Shown here: positions 20,197 to 29,685 of the stretch, piece by piece | Numbering within the stretch: the stretch's first letter is position 1 | Layout: each line of letters starts with the position of its first letter | DNA from: Leidyana gryllorum EB-2025a | Taxonomy: Eukaryota > Apicomplexa | DNA: 64,000 nt | Assembly: GCA_048772705.1 (NCBI GenBank) | Contig: JBLWGC010000216.1 | Span: forward strand, 1-64,000 | Direction of reading: 5' to 3' | Made by a program: the position numbers and the translations under genes | The notes under the pieces: model-generated | Told to the model about the DNA's origin: nothing | The model's database searches: none | Seen by the model: the letters and a program-made list of their open reading frames with translations, nothing else

Positions 20197-20366
20197 ATCA
20201 ACTTACCTGCGGATTGCAGTCGTCTGATCAGCAAGAGACACGCAGAAGGAGGAGCAGCCATTGCACTTTCTCCGGTGATGTGATTCCTTCGGAAGGGTTC
20301 GACTAAGTCTGACTCTCCCATCTGAGACTTTCTGACAAGGCGGACGGGGCTTGACTCGACGCCGAC
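20197..20366 (+). ncRNA. Diverged U1 snRNA variant, copy 29
   Basis: A 170-nt U1-like gene with roughly 25-30 differences from the array type by eye, but with an intact plan. It keeps the 5' end AUCAACUUACCUG, stem I loop GAUCAGCAAG, stem II loop AUUGCACUUUCUCC, the Sm-site stretch ACUUUCUGA and stem IV. Lower stem II is GAAGGA/UCCUUC where the array has GAGGGC/GCCCUC: two base pairs changed on both sides. Similarity covers just the RNA plus the A-rich start and a GTACC block 27 bp upstream. It could be a functional variant U1 or an old copy still close to functional; the paired changes favour past selection on the RNA. Confidence 0.87.
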
Positions 20367-20578
20367 AAAGCGAATTAGTGACTGATAGTGCTGTAGCTAA
20401 TGGTTGAGGGGATATATAAACTCAAATTTGGTCGGCGACATCGGGGACGTGGTATTAGAATAACCGATCCTGTTGAGGTTGTGGTTAATGTTCGGGGAGA
20501 CGGCGTCTCCGAACTTTGGGGAGTGAATCTCTGTGAGAAATCAAGCGATCTGTATTGTTTCATCTCTGTATTTAATCA

Positions 20579-22036
20579 ATGACTGTGGCAACATCTGCTT
20601 CCTCCGCCACTACTTCTCCTGTTACACTGTCGAAAAAGGCTGATTGTCCAGTTGTTGGAGATGTATTACTGACTACTGCGAATGCTCAGGGTCACTTCCG
20701 ACCCATGATGGCTTTGGGTGAATTATTGACCCGTCATAGTGGAGGTGCTCTCAAATGTCACCTGTTAGCCACGATTCCCGATGACGCGAAAATTCCAACA
20801 GCAGAATACCCGAATGTGAATGTATTGCGTATCAAGCTTCCTGATAACATCTCCGCCCCGACCAAGTTAATTGAGCAATTCCACTGGTTGATGGATAACA
20901 GCACAGAAGTGATTGCCCAAGGCAGTGCTCTTACCGCTTCGCTTAATGTTGTGGCTGTGTTATATGACTTGTTCTTCATCTGGGGTCGTCAACTGGCAGA
21001 TTCCCAGGGAATTAAGCACTTTGGTGTCTGTACTTCGCCACTGTTCTGTTACTATCTGTGGGTGAACCGTGCCTGTTTTGTACCTGTCTCATTGTCTGCG
21101 ACCGAAGAGCAGAGGAGTGTCCCCGGACTGGGAACTCTGAGTGCCACTTCGATGCCCTATGTTGCTCCGCTGGCTGAGCATTTTGATCAAATCCTCAATC
21201 TTGTGGAGACGTCACGCAGTCTGATCGCGAACGACAGTCCGTGTCAACCCGGTTTCGCCGCGCTACGCACAGAGGTGGAGAAGACCATGTTGGCGTCGAC
21301 TCCCAAGTACGAAAAGGGTGCTGTTCACGCTCTGGGGTATCTTAATGACTATGTCAATTCGCAAGCGCCTGCAGGTCATCTGAACGATGATGATAAGGTG
21401 ATGCACTGGCTCGATCAGCACGAGCCCAGCTCCGTGATTTTCATCGCCCTCGGCTCTTGGGTCGAACTCTGTCTCGCCGATCTGATAGAATTGGCAGAGG
21501 CTTTGGCCATCCTCAAGGCACCTTTCCTATGGGCGCTTCGAGATCGGTATGCAAAGCCTTCGGAAGAGGAGATGAAAGCAGTGGGATGTCAAGTGGACGC
21601 TCGAGGGCTACCGGTTGACTTTCTGGACCGTGTCATTTCGCATTCGTATGTCACGCCGTGGGTAAATCAACGTCAAGTACTGGGCCATCCGTCTATAAAA
21701 TTGTTCGTAACACATTGCGGGTGGAACAGTTTGACTGAAGCAATGTCTTTGACACCGGCACCTAAAGCCTTTCTTCCTGTCGCCACTGACCAGTTTCTGA
21801 ACGCGGAAGTTGCGGAAAGATTCTGGAAAGTGGGGCGAAAATTATGGTCTGTCGATGAGAAGAACCCCTCTCTGAGAGTTCTGAAGCGCACAGATGTTTA
21901 TCGGAGTGTTCGCAAGATGTGCGAGGATCCCGTGCTTCTGTCGAATGCCCGAAAGTTCTGGCAAGAGCATCGGGATCATGTGGACAACAGCGCTGAAGAG
22001 TGTGTCCGTCGTCTCATTGAAGAAATAGATAGTTAG
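20579..22036 (+). CDS. Family-1 UDP-glycosyltransferase C
   Basis: 485 residues, single exon, ATG at 20579. An N-terminal extension of about 20 Ser/Thr-rich residues precedes the core, then GHFRPMMALGELL. The PSPG-like box has WVNQRQVLGH, HCGWNSLTE and TDQ. It shares NDSPCQPGF and FIALGSWVEL with A and B and belongs to the same subgroup. It starts 212 bp after the diverged U1 copy 29, in the same direction. Donor and acceptor sugars cannot be read from sequence alone. Confidence 0.9.
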   Translation: MTVATSASSATTSPVTLSKKADCPVVGDVLLTTANAQGHFRPMMALGELLTRHSGGALKCHLLATIPDDAKIPTAEYPNVNVLRIKLPDNISAPTKLIEQFHWLMDNSTEVIAQGSALTASLNVVAVLYDLFFIWGRQLADSQGIKHFGVCTSPLFCYYLWVNRACFVPVSLSATEEQRSVPGLGTLSATSMPYVAPLAEHFDQILNLVETSRSLIANDSPCQPGFAALRTEVEKTMLASTPKYEKGAVHALGYLNDYVNSQAPAGHLNDDDKVMHWLDQHEPSSVIFIALGSWVELCLADLIELAEALAILKAPFLWALRDRYAKPSEEEMKAVGCQVDARGLPVDFLDRVISHSYVTPWVNQRQVLGHPSIKLFVTHCGWNSLTEAMSLTPAPKAFLPVATDQFLNAEVAERFWKVGRKLWSVDEKNPSLRVLKRTDVYRSVRKMCEDPVLLSNARKFWQEHRDHVDNSAEECVRRLIEEIDS

Positions 22037-22182
22037 ATTCTGTTGTTCGTATTACTAATAAGTTGCTTCTGTGAATAGGATTGATCAACAACCAAAGAAC
22101 TCGTCAACCTTCAACAACATAGAGACCAATTCCAGTACTCAGAAAAAGTGTACAGAGTCACCACCTTTCCCTATCTCACTCA

Positions 22183-22917
22183 TCAAACGTTGCATTTCCA
22201 GATATCCATGGTGGAGACTATTCCAAAAAGCTGGGTGAGCCCCTGAAAGTACATTGCCATTCTCACAAGTTGGGCACACTTTGGCCAATATGAGTGTTGA
22301 ATGCCGATTGAAGACTGGAGAGCGTCGTAGAGCGTCCTTTCGTCCTCGGACCAGCCGGACGATGTGATCCAGACATGACGGCGAGAATACAGGATGCCCT
22401 GGATGTCCGCGGTCTCGTATTGGTGGACAGCCAATATCAATATCAGGAAGGTGATGGGGTCGAGGATGAAACTGGAGATCCTGGCGGCAATCTTCCGGGC
22501 ATCTGGCTTACCTTTCAGGAAAGCGATGCTCAAACGTGCCATGATGCTCAACCCGAGGAAGCAGAAGAGTGTGATGGTGTAACCGCTCAAACGGTTGGCT
22601 GCCGTGATGGCCATCGATAGAGGGTGCCAGAAGACAGCGTGCAGGACACTACCGTTCGTCTCAACATTCTGATTTGACCCGAGATACCAGTTCTCCAGAC
22701 TCTTTGCAACTTTCAATGCCTGGGCGAAAGTGAGCTCAAATTTGTGACTCTCGTTAGGCTCTTTCAAGATCAGTGTCACGACATCACCGCAGCGATTGAC
22801 AAATGCCCATACGAAGAGCAGAACAATGAAACATTGGAGTCCTGCCAGAAGGATGGCCCACCTCGACCGAGAGGCGGCGATTCTGGCACCGCTGTTTATC
22901 AACTGACCCACCTGCAT
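22183..22917 (-). CDS. Four-TM membrane protein of unknown function, paralog 1
   Basis: 244 residues from the ATG at 22917; the open frame extends three codons further only to a GTG. Four hydrophobic segments are visible: after about residue 20, near residue 105, near residue 145, and close to the C-terminus. The protein ends GIVSTMDIWKCNV. It is clearly related to the next gene upstream in helix placement, in a GLSI.xRL segment in helix 2, and in the closing GIV..xD.W motif. I do not recognise the family. The pair sits within the glycosyltransferase cluster, which may be chance. Confidence 0.72.
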   Translation of the reverse strand: MQVGQLINSGARIAASRSRWAILLAGLQCFIVLLFVWAFVNRCGDVVTLILKEPNESHKFELTFAQALKVAKSLENWYLGSNQNVETNGSVLHAVFWHPLSMAITAANRLSGYTITLFCFLGLSIMARLSIAFLKGKPDARKIAARISSFILDPITFLILILAVHQYETADIQGILYSRRHVWITSSGWSEDERTLYDALQSSIGIQHSYWPKCAQLVRMAMYFQGLTQLFGIVSTMDIWKCNV

Positions 22918-23423
22918 GCGTGACACTGCGACGTGCTGAATGTCGTGAATGCCACATGACTTGCGGCTGACTCTTCAGTAAACCATCCGGCGTCCGTGAC
23001 CAATCTTGCGACCAAGTCGAGGCAATTAGTCCGACGTCCTGCTACACTGGGACCCAAACTCCAATACCTTCTCGCCTTTCAGCCGATACTGAGCCCCCGG
23101 ATGACGCGGTGGCCATCAAAGCGGCGCCGGAGAGACGAGTCTGAGTTCGTCTGGATCATCGAAGGAGGCGACGAGGCTCGGAGGGGGGTGAAGCACCACG
23201 AGACATGTCTCGGTACCTCCACTTACATTACGGAACAGCTCGTATGGGGGGAAGAACCGATGAATTGGGAACTAATTACGACACCCCGAGCCAATGATTA
23301 GGTCTCGCTGCTGGGTATGTACCGAGAAGTTTAGTGTTTGAACAGTAGGAGAGAGCTCAAGTGAACTAAAACTAAGTGGTTGGTCGCTGGCGACCGAATC
23401 AGAAGTCAAAAAATAGGGAATCC
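22918..23423. other. Intergenic between the two four-TM genes
   Basis: No coding frame with a plausible start or known domain. It contains the promoter of paralog 1 and the 3' flank of paralog 2. Confidence 0.6.
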
Positions 23424-24428
23424 TCACAAAGACAATCTTGGCGGAGTCGCGGCCTGTTGGGGTGGTGTGGTGGTCGTTATAGGAGGAGTGGTTCCTCCCA
23501 CTTTGGGCGGGGTGGTGGTGGTGGGTAGCTGGGCGGCGGGAAGAGAGCTGGTGCGAGAGGCAGAAGCTTGACGAGCCATTTCTGTAGCCGGTTGCTCCTC
23601 CAAAGCCCTTTGTTGGGCGGCTTGTTGCTGAGCAGTCGTCTTGGCAGTGGTTGGTGTCTTCTGGGGGGTAGTGAGGACGTTGATGTAGAAACAGCCGGTA
23701 TGGCATCCGTTTCTGCCACGAGACCACACGTCTTGGGCAGTGACGATGCCGAGGAGCCAGACAACGAATAGCAGGTAGACGGCCATGTGCAAGAGACCCC
23801 TGTCATTCGGCTTAAGCCACACTCGAGTTGATGCGGGATCGTTGAGATGGTCTGCAATCTCAGGCCTCAAAAGCTCCTTCCCTCCAAAGTACTTGAAGTA
23901 GTCATCGCGATAATAGAACAGAGTGCTCATGTAGTCAGCATGGCAGTACATGGCGTAAGCAGCGATTGCAAACGCCAGAGCGACCCAGTCCACTATCCAG
24001 ACGCCGAAACGGACAGCCCAATCACGAATGAACCATCCCTTGACGGCGACGATCGAAATCAAACGCAGAAGGATGGAGAGGCCGATTACCGAACAGGCCA
24101 CAATGCCGAGATGATAAAAGTCTCGGTGGTATTGAATAGCATCGAATAGTTCGTAAGTGGCCAACTCCAGGCTGGGTCTTGAAGGATCTATCGGTTTCCA
24201 GTGATACCCGGCGATGGCCAATTCCAGCCGATCTCCAGTCTCCTTATAGCCGAGTGATTCCGTTGCACGTGCTCCCTTCACAGTGACCTCAATATTCATC
24301 CGATCACCACCGATCTCGGCAGTCTCATACCAGAATATACCCAACACGACGAATTCTAATAGTAGCACGAGCGCAATCCAATAGGTTTTGGAGTGCGAGA
24401 TGATGTACTTTTCAATCTTCGACGGCAT
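23424..24428 (-). CDS. Four-TM membrane protein of unknown function, paralog 2
   Basis: 334 residues, ATG at 24428. The first 250 residues match paralog 1: a helix near residues 15-35, a polar domain of about 65 residues, three more helices, and the motif GIVTAQDVW. After this comes a Cys-containing turn and a tail of about 80 residues rich in Thr, Pro, Gln and Ala (TTTTPP and TTAQQQAAQQ), absent from paralog 1 and likely disordered. The tail could be extracellular or cytosolic depending on topology. No enzymatic motif is seen. Confidence 0.75.
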   Translation of the reverse strand: MPSKIEKYIISHSKTYWIALVLLLEFVVLGIFWYETAEIGGDRMNIEVTVKGARATESLGYKETGDRLELAIAGYHWKPIDPSRPSLELATYELFDAIQYHRDFYHLGIVACSVIGLSILLRLISIVAVKGWFIRDWAVRFGVWIVDWVALAFAIAAYAMYCHADYMSTLFYYRDDYFKYFGGKELLRPEIADHLNDPASTRVWLKPNDRGLLHMAVYLLFVVWLLGIVTAQDVWSRGRNGCHTGCFYINVLTTPQKTPTTAKTTAQQQAAQQRALEEQPATEMARQASASRTSSLPAAQLPTTTTPPKVGGTTPPITTTTPPQQAATPPRLSL

Positions 24429-24483
24429 GATGGGGCGTGCACGTTCGGGGGTGCATGTGGCATGAGGTGTTCACATCCAAGTA

Positions 24484-24505
24484 AAGCAAAGCAAAGCAAA
24501 GCAAA
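24484..24505. repeat. GCAAA short tandem repeat
   Basis: About four to five units of AGCAA/GCAAA upstream of the four-TM paralog 2 gene. Confidence 0.8.
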
Positions 24506-24622
24506 CTCAGAACTCCGAGTCTGAAGTGGTCTTTTACAACTGGTCAAATTGCCCTTTCAGATTCAGTCACAGCACGTTCCGACCTGATACTCTAAGATTA
24601 CTAACTAATGTGTACATTCTAC

Positions 24623-26011
24623 CTAATTAGACACCAACTGACTGAGCTCTGCGAGGAACTGTTTCCAGCGTAAAGCCACAGAATCTGCAACGCCCAGCTG
24701 TTCGTTGTACATTTCGGCGGCCGCACGATTCAGATTCTCGTCCTCGCAGATCTCGCACAGGATCCTGCACACCTCAGATCGGTCCAGCTGACGGAAGGGG
24801 GGATAGCCCCACAGCTGTCTCCCGACTTTCCAGACATTCGCAATTACATGTGCGTTCAAGTCCTGTTCAGCCATCAGTGGGAGCAAACCAATTGGCTTGG
24901 GGCACAGGCGAGAGGCTTCGGTCAAACTGTTCCATCCACAGTGTGAGACGAACAGCTTGATAGCCGGGTGAGACAGAACCGCGGTTTGATTCACCCACGG
25001 CAGGATGAGGCCGCGATCTCCAACTCTTTCCCGGAAACCCTGGGGCAAACCATTCGCCTCGATCGGGACAGTAGGCTCGCGGGCTTTGTAGTCAGCCGGA
25101 GCGTGAGGAGGCGGAACCGCCATTTGCTCTGGGAGTGGGTCCCGCAAACCCCAAAGGAATTTGTATCCGGTCGCAGCCACTCCTTCCGCCAGTTCCACCA
25201 CATCGGCCAAAGCCAGCGGGCACCAGGAACCCAATGCGATGAATATGACACTCTCCTTCTCTTGTTTATCTAACCATTCAATCTCTGGCAGCTTCTTCTC
25301 CTTCGATAGATTTTTCGGAAGATCAGCAAAGTATCCAACAACGTGAATGTCTCCTTCGCGCTTGGGCAAAATCCTCTTTACTTCTTCAACTAATTCGAAC
25401 ACCTCTTTGTGAATCGGACTGTCATTACAAACCAGTCCAGTGACACTATGGAGTTTTTCGGTCGCGGTGCCAAAGTAGGGTGCAAGCAGTTTGGTGTCCG
25501 GGAGGGCTTCTCTCGGCACATCCCCCACGCCCGGAATAGTGACAAATGGGCTCGAGCCCGTATTCACTACGAAACATTCATTCTTCATCCACAAATAGTA
25601 ACAGCTCAGCGGCGAGGTGCACACTGCGTACGACTTGGCATTTATAGCGTCGGCAGCAACGTGACCCCACGCCGCGAACGGATCATACAGGACGACATTA
25701 ATTCGATACCGCTCAAACAGCTCAATCGCGGAACGCACAATAGCGTCTTCATTCTTGAACACATATCCCATTTGTGCCATCGCATGCTTTCCAATGTCCG
25801 GAGGCAACAAGATCCTCTCGACTTTGATCTCGGGATACTCGTCTTCCGGCAATGCAGTTGTGGCGTCACAAGGCAGTGTCAGCATCACAGTCGCATCTCC
25901 GGCTGTCGCGTGCTCCAATAACCTTCGCCCCAAACCAAACGCAGGGCGGAAGTGCCCGTGGGCGTTCATGGTGACCAGAGCAATGCGGACATGCGACTGT
26001 GGCTGACTCAT
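24623..26011 (-). CDS. Family-1 UDP-glycosyltransferase D
   Basis: 462 residues from the ATG at 26011; two codons upstream is only a TTG. It carries GHFRPAFGLGRRLLEH and a PSPG-like box with WVNQTAVLSH, HCGWNSLTE and AEQ. It is more distant from A, B and C than those are from each other: it has IPGVGDVPR where they have a GLGTLS type, and a longer linker before the sugar-binding box. It is arranged head to tail with E, ending 87 bp after E on the same strand order, so D and E form a tandem pair. Confidence 0.9.
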   Translation of the reverse strand: MSQPQSHVRIALVTMNAHGHFRPAFGLGRRLLEHATAGDATVMLTLPCDATTALPEDEYPEIKVERILLPPDIGKHAMAQMGYVFKNEDAIVRSAIELFERYRINVVLYDPFAAWGHVAADAINAKSYAVCTSPLSCYYLWMKNECFVVNTGSSPFVTIPGVGDVPREALPDTKLLAPYFGTATEKLHSVTGLVCNDSPIHKEVFELVEEVKRILPKREGDIHVVGYFADLPKNLSKEKKLPEIEWLDKQEKESVIFIALGSWCPLALADVVELAEGVAATGYKFLWGLRDPLPEQMAVPPPHAPADYKAREPTVPIEANGLPQGFRERVGDRGLILPWVNQTAVLSHPAIKLFVSHCGWNSLTEASRLCPKPIGLLPLMAEQDLNAHVIANVWKVGRQLWGYPPFRQLDRSEVCRILCEICEDENLNRAAAEMYNEQLGVADSVALRWKQFLAELSQLVSN

Positions 26012-26103
26012 TGTCAATACGAATTAGTTCCACACTACAAACAAGTCAGTCTGCGGAGAGAGACAGGAGACGGGAGACGGGAGACGGAGGACAGAAGGCA
26101 TGT

Positions 26104-27552
26104 TCAAAAAGTCCCACAATCACTCAAATGCTTGATCATGCTACCCACAGCAACGTCGAGTTCGCTTTTTCCTCGACGAACATATGTTTCATGAAGCTCT
26201 CGGGCTCGATCTGATAAATGCTTGTCGGTAAAAATGGATGCAATGTCATCCCGCACTCGTTGACGATGTAGCTGACGTTCAGGATTCCCGCTCCACAGCC
26301 GCCGCCCACTTTGCCAAACGTGTTCGATGATGTGTGCATTCAGATTTTGGTCAGCAGCAATAGGCAATAGTGCCGTTGGTCGGGAGCTCAAACTAATAGT
26401 TTCAGTCAAGCTGTTCCACCCACAGTGTGTCACAAAGACCCCCAACGCAAAGTGTTTCAGCACAGCTGGCTGGTTCACCCAAGGCAACATCAGCCCTCGG
26501 CTGCCAAGTCTCTGTCTAAACCCGAGCGGAAGCCCACATTCATCTGTCGGGACCGAAGCGTCTTGTGGTTTCCAATCTTCAGCAGCTCCATTTGGTATGA
26601 CACAAGACGCCCCTCGCCGCCTAAGCGCCCAGAGAAAAGGTCTGCCTAGTAATGCCAAACCTTCAGCCAGCTCTACGACATCTTGTGGAGGCAAATCGCA
26701 CCAAGATCCCAACGCAACGTAAACCACACTTTCAGGGGGCTGCTGGTTGAGCCACGATATCTCATCACCCTCAGCCTTGGGGACGGGTCGCGACATTCCG
26801 ACATATCCCACAAGGAAGCAAGGGAGTTGAGCGACGCTGAGGTGAGCTCGCAGAGCCGCCACTGTCTCACCCATTCCGGGCTCAACTGCTGAGGCATTGG
26901 CCACGACACCGTAGTGTACTTTCTGCAAACGTTCATAACCGACCACAAAAGTCTCTCTCCAGCCAACTGTCTCCGGGAGATCCCACCGATCCACATCACC
27001 GATTCCGGGAACTGACATTGTATCGCTGGAGGCCTCTCTGGGACCATTCACGAACGCTGCCCCCTTCATCCACAGATAATACACTGTTGGAGGAGACGCG
27101 AAGAAGGCGAGATAAGGCACTTTCGCCCTAATGGCTACTTCTTGGCCCCAAGAGGCGAATGCATCGTATACTATCCAGTGTGGTTTCCACGTCTGGATAA
27201 ACCGTAGAGCCTCGTCGATCACAAAGATCTCATTTTCACACCACCACCGCATCTGTGTACCTATCGTCCCGCCAGCTTCACTCGGCAAATATATCGGAAC
27301 AACTCGCATCGGCATAAAGTCTGTGGGGACCTTGTAGGTCTCCTCGGTAGCTGGCACAACAACTGTCACGGCAATGTTGGGCGCGCGACTTTGCAACAGT
27401 TGACAACATCCCATCGCTGGCCGTAGATGGCCCGAGGCGGGAAAGGTGATAAAGAGGACACGTCGATCGTGCTCCATCTCGGTCTCCGGCCGTGTGCGAG
27501 AAAAGCGTAGTATCTCAACAAGTCGCCGATCGTGTGATGCGGCTTGTGCCAT
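26104..27552 (-). CDS. Family-1 UDP-glycosyltransferase E
   Basis: 482 residues from the ATG at 27552. A second ATG at 27477 (MEHDRRVLF) would give 457 residues and fits the usual family start better, so the first 25 residues are uncertain. The core has GHLRPAMGCCQLL, and the PSPG-like box has WVNQPAVLKH, HCGWNSLTE and ADQ. It resembles D in the VPGIGDV motif, which the A-C subgroup lacks. Probably cytosolic. Confidence 0.9.
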   Translation of the reverse strand: MAQAASHDRRLVEILRFSRTRPETEMEHDRRVLFITFPASGHLRPAMGCCQLLQSRAPNIAVTVVVPATEETYKVPTDFMPMRVVPIYLPSEAGGTIGTQMRWWCENEIFVIDEALRFIQTWKPHWIVYDAFASWGQEVAIRAKVPYLAFFASPPTVYYLWMKGAAFVNGPREASSDTMSVPGIGDVDRWDLPETVGWRETFVVGYERLQKVHYGVVANASAVEPGMGETVAALRAHLSVAQLPCFLVGYVGMSRPVPKAEGDEISWLNQQPPESVVYVALGSWCDLPPQDVVELAEGLALLGRPFLWALRRRGASCVIPNGAAEDWKPQDASVPTDECGLPLGFRQRLGSRGLMLPWVNQPAVLKHFALGVFVTHCGWNSLTETISLSSRPTALLPIAADQNLNAHIIEHVWQSGRRLWSGNPERQLHRQRVRDDIASIFTDKHLSDRARELHETYVRRGKSELDVAVGSMIKHLSDCGTF

Positions 27553-28494
27553 ACCGGGACAGTCAGTGAGTGAGTGAGTCGCTGACTCACTCCATCATTG
27601 AGCCATGTTCAATCAAGTGAGTACACTCCTGTATACAGGAAAGAAACATGGCTAACTACTCTGTTGAGCGGGTCTCCTTTCCATATAATAAGTTGTCCGA
27701 ACTTGAAATATCCACGCGGGGGGGGGGGACTCGACACGAGTGGCAATTGGGGGAAGTCGTACATTTGTCGTTTTGTCTCCGCACGTGCGGCGAATAATGG
27801 CCAAAATTTTCAGCGACTGTGCTTCAAGGGATCTGTTCTTCAGTCCACCGCACTGTCTCAGCAGAAATACTCTGCAACCAACTCAAACCACGAGGATGAC
27901 AGCGTCTCTACCCGCAATGCGACTTCTGGAGGAGCGACAGCAGGAAGAGACTGCTGAGTGGTGACAGTGGCCTGAGACCTTCTCCCAAGAATTCGAGACC
28001 AAGTTGAAGCATCTCATCCTCTTCAAGCCGCCGGAGTTTGCCCCGATACTCCAAACTCCATGCTCACCCCGGACCCTCAGTGTCTCTCCGAGCAGACGGG
28101 GGCTTTAAGAGGCGGGAGACGTATCATCAATCAGTAAAGGCAACTGGAGGAAAACTCAACTCACGTGTTTTGGCTCCTTGAGCATCAATGCTGAGTACTC
28201 GAAAGGGGCTCGTTTAGAGTGCCCGGAGGGAAAGACTTCACCCGGCAGATTGTAAGTGACCGCCACAGTCAACTGCGCAGCCCGTCGTCGATACTGGGAC
28301 CTTTGTCCCAGTGGCAAGTCTTTGGGATTTGTTTATAGGCAGCGCAAGTCCAAGCGGCGACTGGCCTAATGTCGACGGTTGGGGTGCTTGCGTTCGCCTG
28401 TTGGTAGTGGGGAATTTAGTTGTTGCTCATTGGGAGGTTGCGGCGGGCAGCCTGTCGGGTAACAGATTCCGGTTTCGTAAGACCCTTCTTGGCC
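27553..28494. other. Gene-poor stretch, nothing convincing
   Basis: It includes a run of ten G at 27719-27728 and a GTGAGT-type short repeat near 27565. No frame shows a family resemblance. Confidence 0.55.
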
Positions 28495-28935
28495 CGAGAC
28501 GTTGATTGAGGTAGTAGCGGCGCTACGAAGCTTCAACGCTCGGTACACGTCGGATTCGGAGGAAAGCGTCCCCTTGTGGCCACGTTTCTACAGTGAACCC
28601 ACCCACTCCGGCACTGCGGGCGGTGGAAAGGCCCCGCTGATATGTCACCGTTGCCAACAATGAGGGCATCCGGAGATCCGGTGCCGCCTCCCGTGCCCTA
28701 ATTGCGCACAAAGGGGCACCGAGAGCAGGACCGAGGTGTCAAAGGAAAGTAGCAGTTCCTGAGAGGCACGAGCGGCTTCCCTACCGGGTTCGTAGTTGTG
28801 CAAAACACAGAAATAGACCACTGATGATCGACGCGAACCACTTCCGAATTTACGACCGAACCTCTCGTGCACACCGACTGTGAGGTGAAAGAGATTCAGC
28901 TGGGATCTCAAATGGTCCTCGACCATTTGCGGAAA
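28495..28935 (+). pseudogene. Decayed gag fragment of a Ty3/gypsy element
   Basis: Reading on the plus strand gives recognisable pieces of the Gag seen in the intact element at 1-4942: the segment before SDSEE, the zinc-knuckle region around CRLPCPNC, and KEIQLGSQMVL. The order is the same. It is clearly broken and much older than the intact copy. About 145 bp of unrelated DNA (28731-28876) lies inside it, in the position of the second knuckle. No LTR was seen nearby. Confidence 0.75.
28731..28876 (+). repeat. Short dispersed repeat, copy b, inside the gag fossil
   Basis: Starts GAGGTGTCAAAGGAAAGTAG like copy a and contains TAGACCACTGATGATCGAC. It interrupts the gag fossil, and a GAC triplet occurs at both edges, consistent with an insertion. 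Confidence 0.5.
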
Positions 28936-28940
28936 CCCTG

Positions 28941-28993
28941 TTTAGACCACTGATGCTCGACCCAGTTGATTACGTGAACTACGAACCCACTTT
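28941..28993 (+). repeat. Short dispersed repeat, copy c (partial)
   Basis: TAGACCACTGATGCTCGACC followed by GATTACGTGAACTACGAACC. It matches the inner part of copies a and b. Confidence 0.4.
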
Positions 28994-29685
28994 TCCCAAC
29001 GGTAGAGCCACTTAGGCAGGACCTGACGACAGTTAGAACCGTAGCATTTTAGAGAAAGATAGCAACAGGAAAGTAGGGACAGGGAACTGACTGACTGACT
29101 GACTGACTGGACACTAAACTAACGAGCGGCGGAAAAGCGTGTTGCATAGTTTTGATTTCACTACATCGCGCCAACAACGGGGGCAGTGGTTCCATAGGGA
29201 TGACTTTTGGGTCCACTCAGTTCCATATCTATATCTCAAGACTAGTGAAAGGTGCTCAGAGCCTACAGAACCAGCGGTGACGGAACACTGGAGGGGACCT
29301 CCCGGAGAAGAGCCTTAGAAGTGGGGCACCTCTGTCAGAGTTGGGCAGACCAGGATCGAGCGAAAAGGGGGACTTTCTATGTCCCGAACTGCATACGTTG
29401 GACATTCAGTGTCCACAGTACCTGTGTCGATACCAACGGGCCAGTCAGCCGTCGGCGTACGGCAGTGTTTGGCTGTGGAACAGACTGATGAGAGTGGGGG
29501 AAGGATAGTGGATATAGGCTGAGTAGAATTGTGTACTAATATTAGTATTGATTGATTCTAGTTGATGGTTCCAGAGCGAGCAATTCGAGAATGTTCAGAT
29601 GGATCAAGGCGAAGCGAATGTATGTGTCATTCATATGGAAAGATTTCGATTTCCAAGCGTACACTGTATTCTAGTTTTGAATAAT
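28994..29685. other. Gene-poor stretch downstream of actin
   Basis: It holds a short GACT tandem repeat at about 29093-29109. Otherwise I see nothing coding. The actin 3' UTR lies at the right end. Confidence 0.55.
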
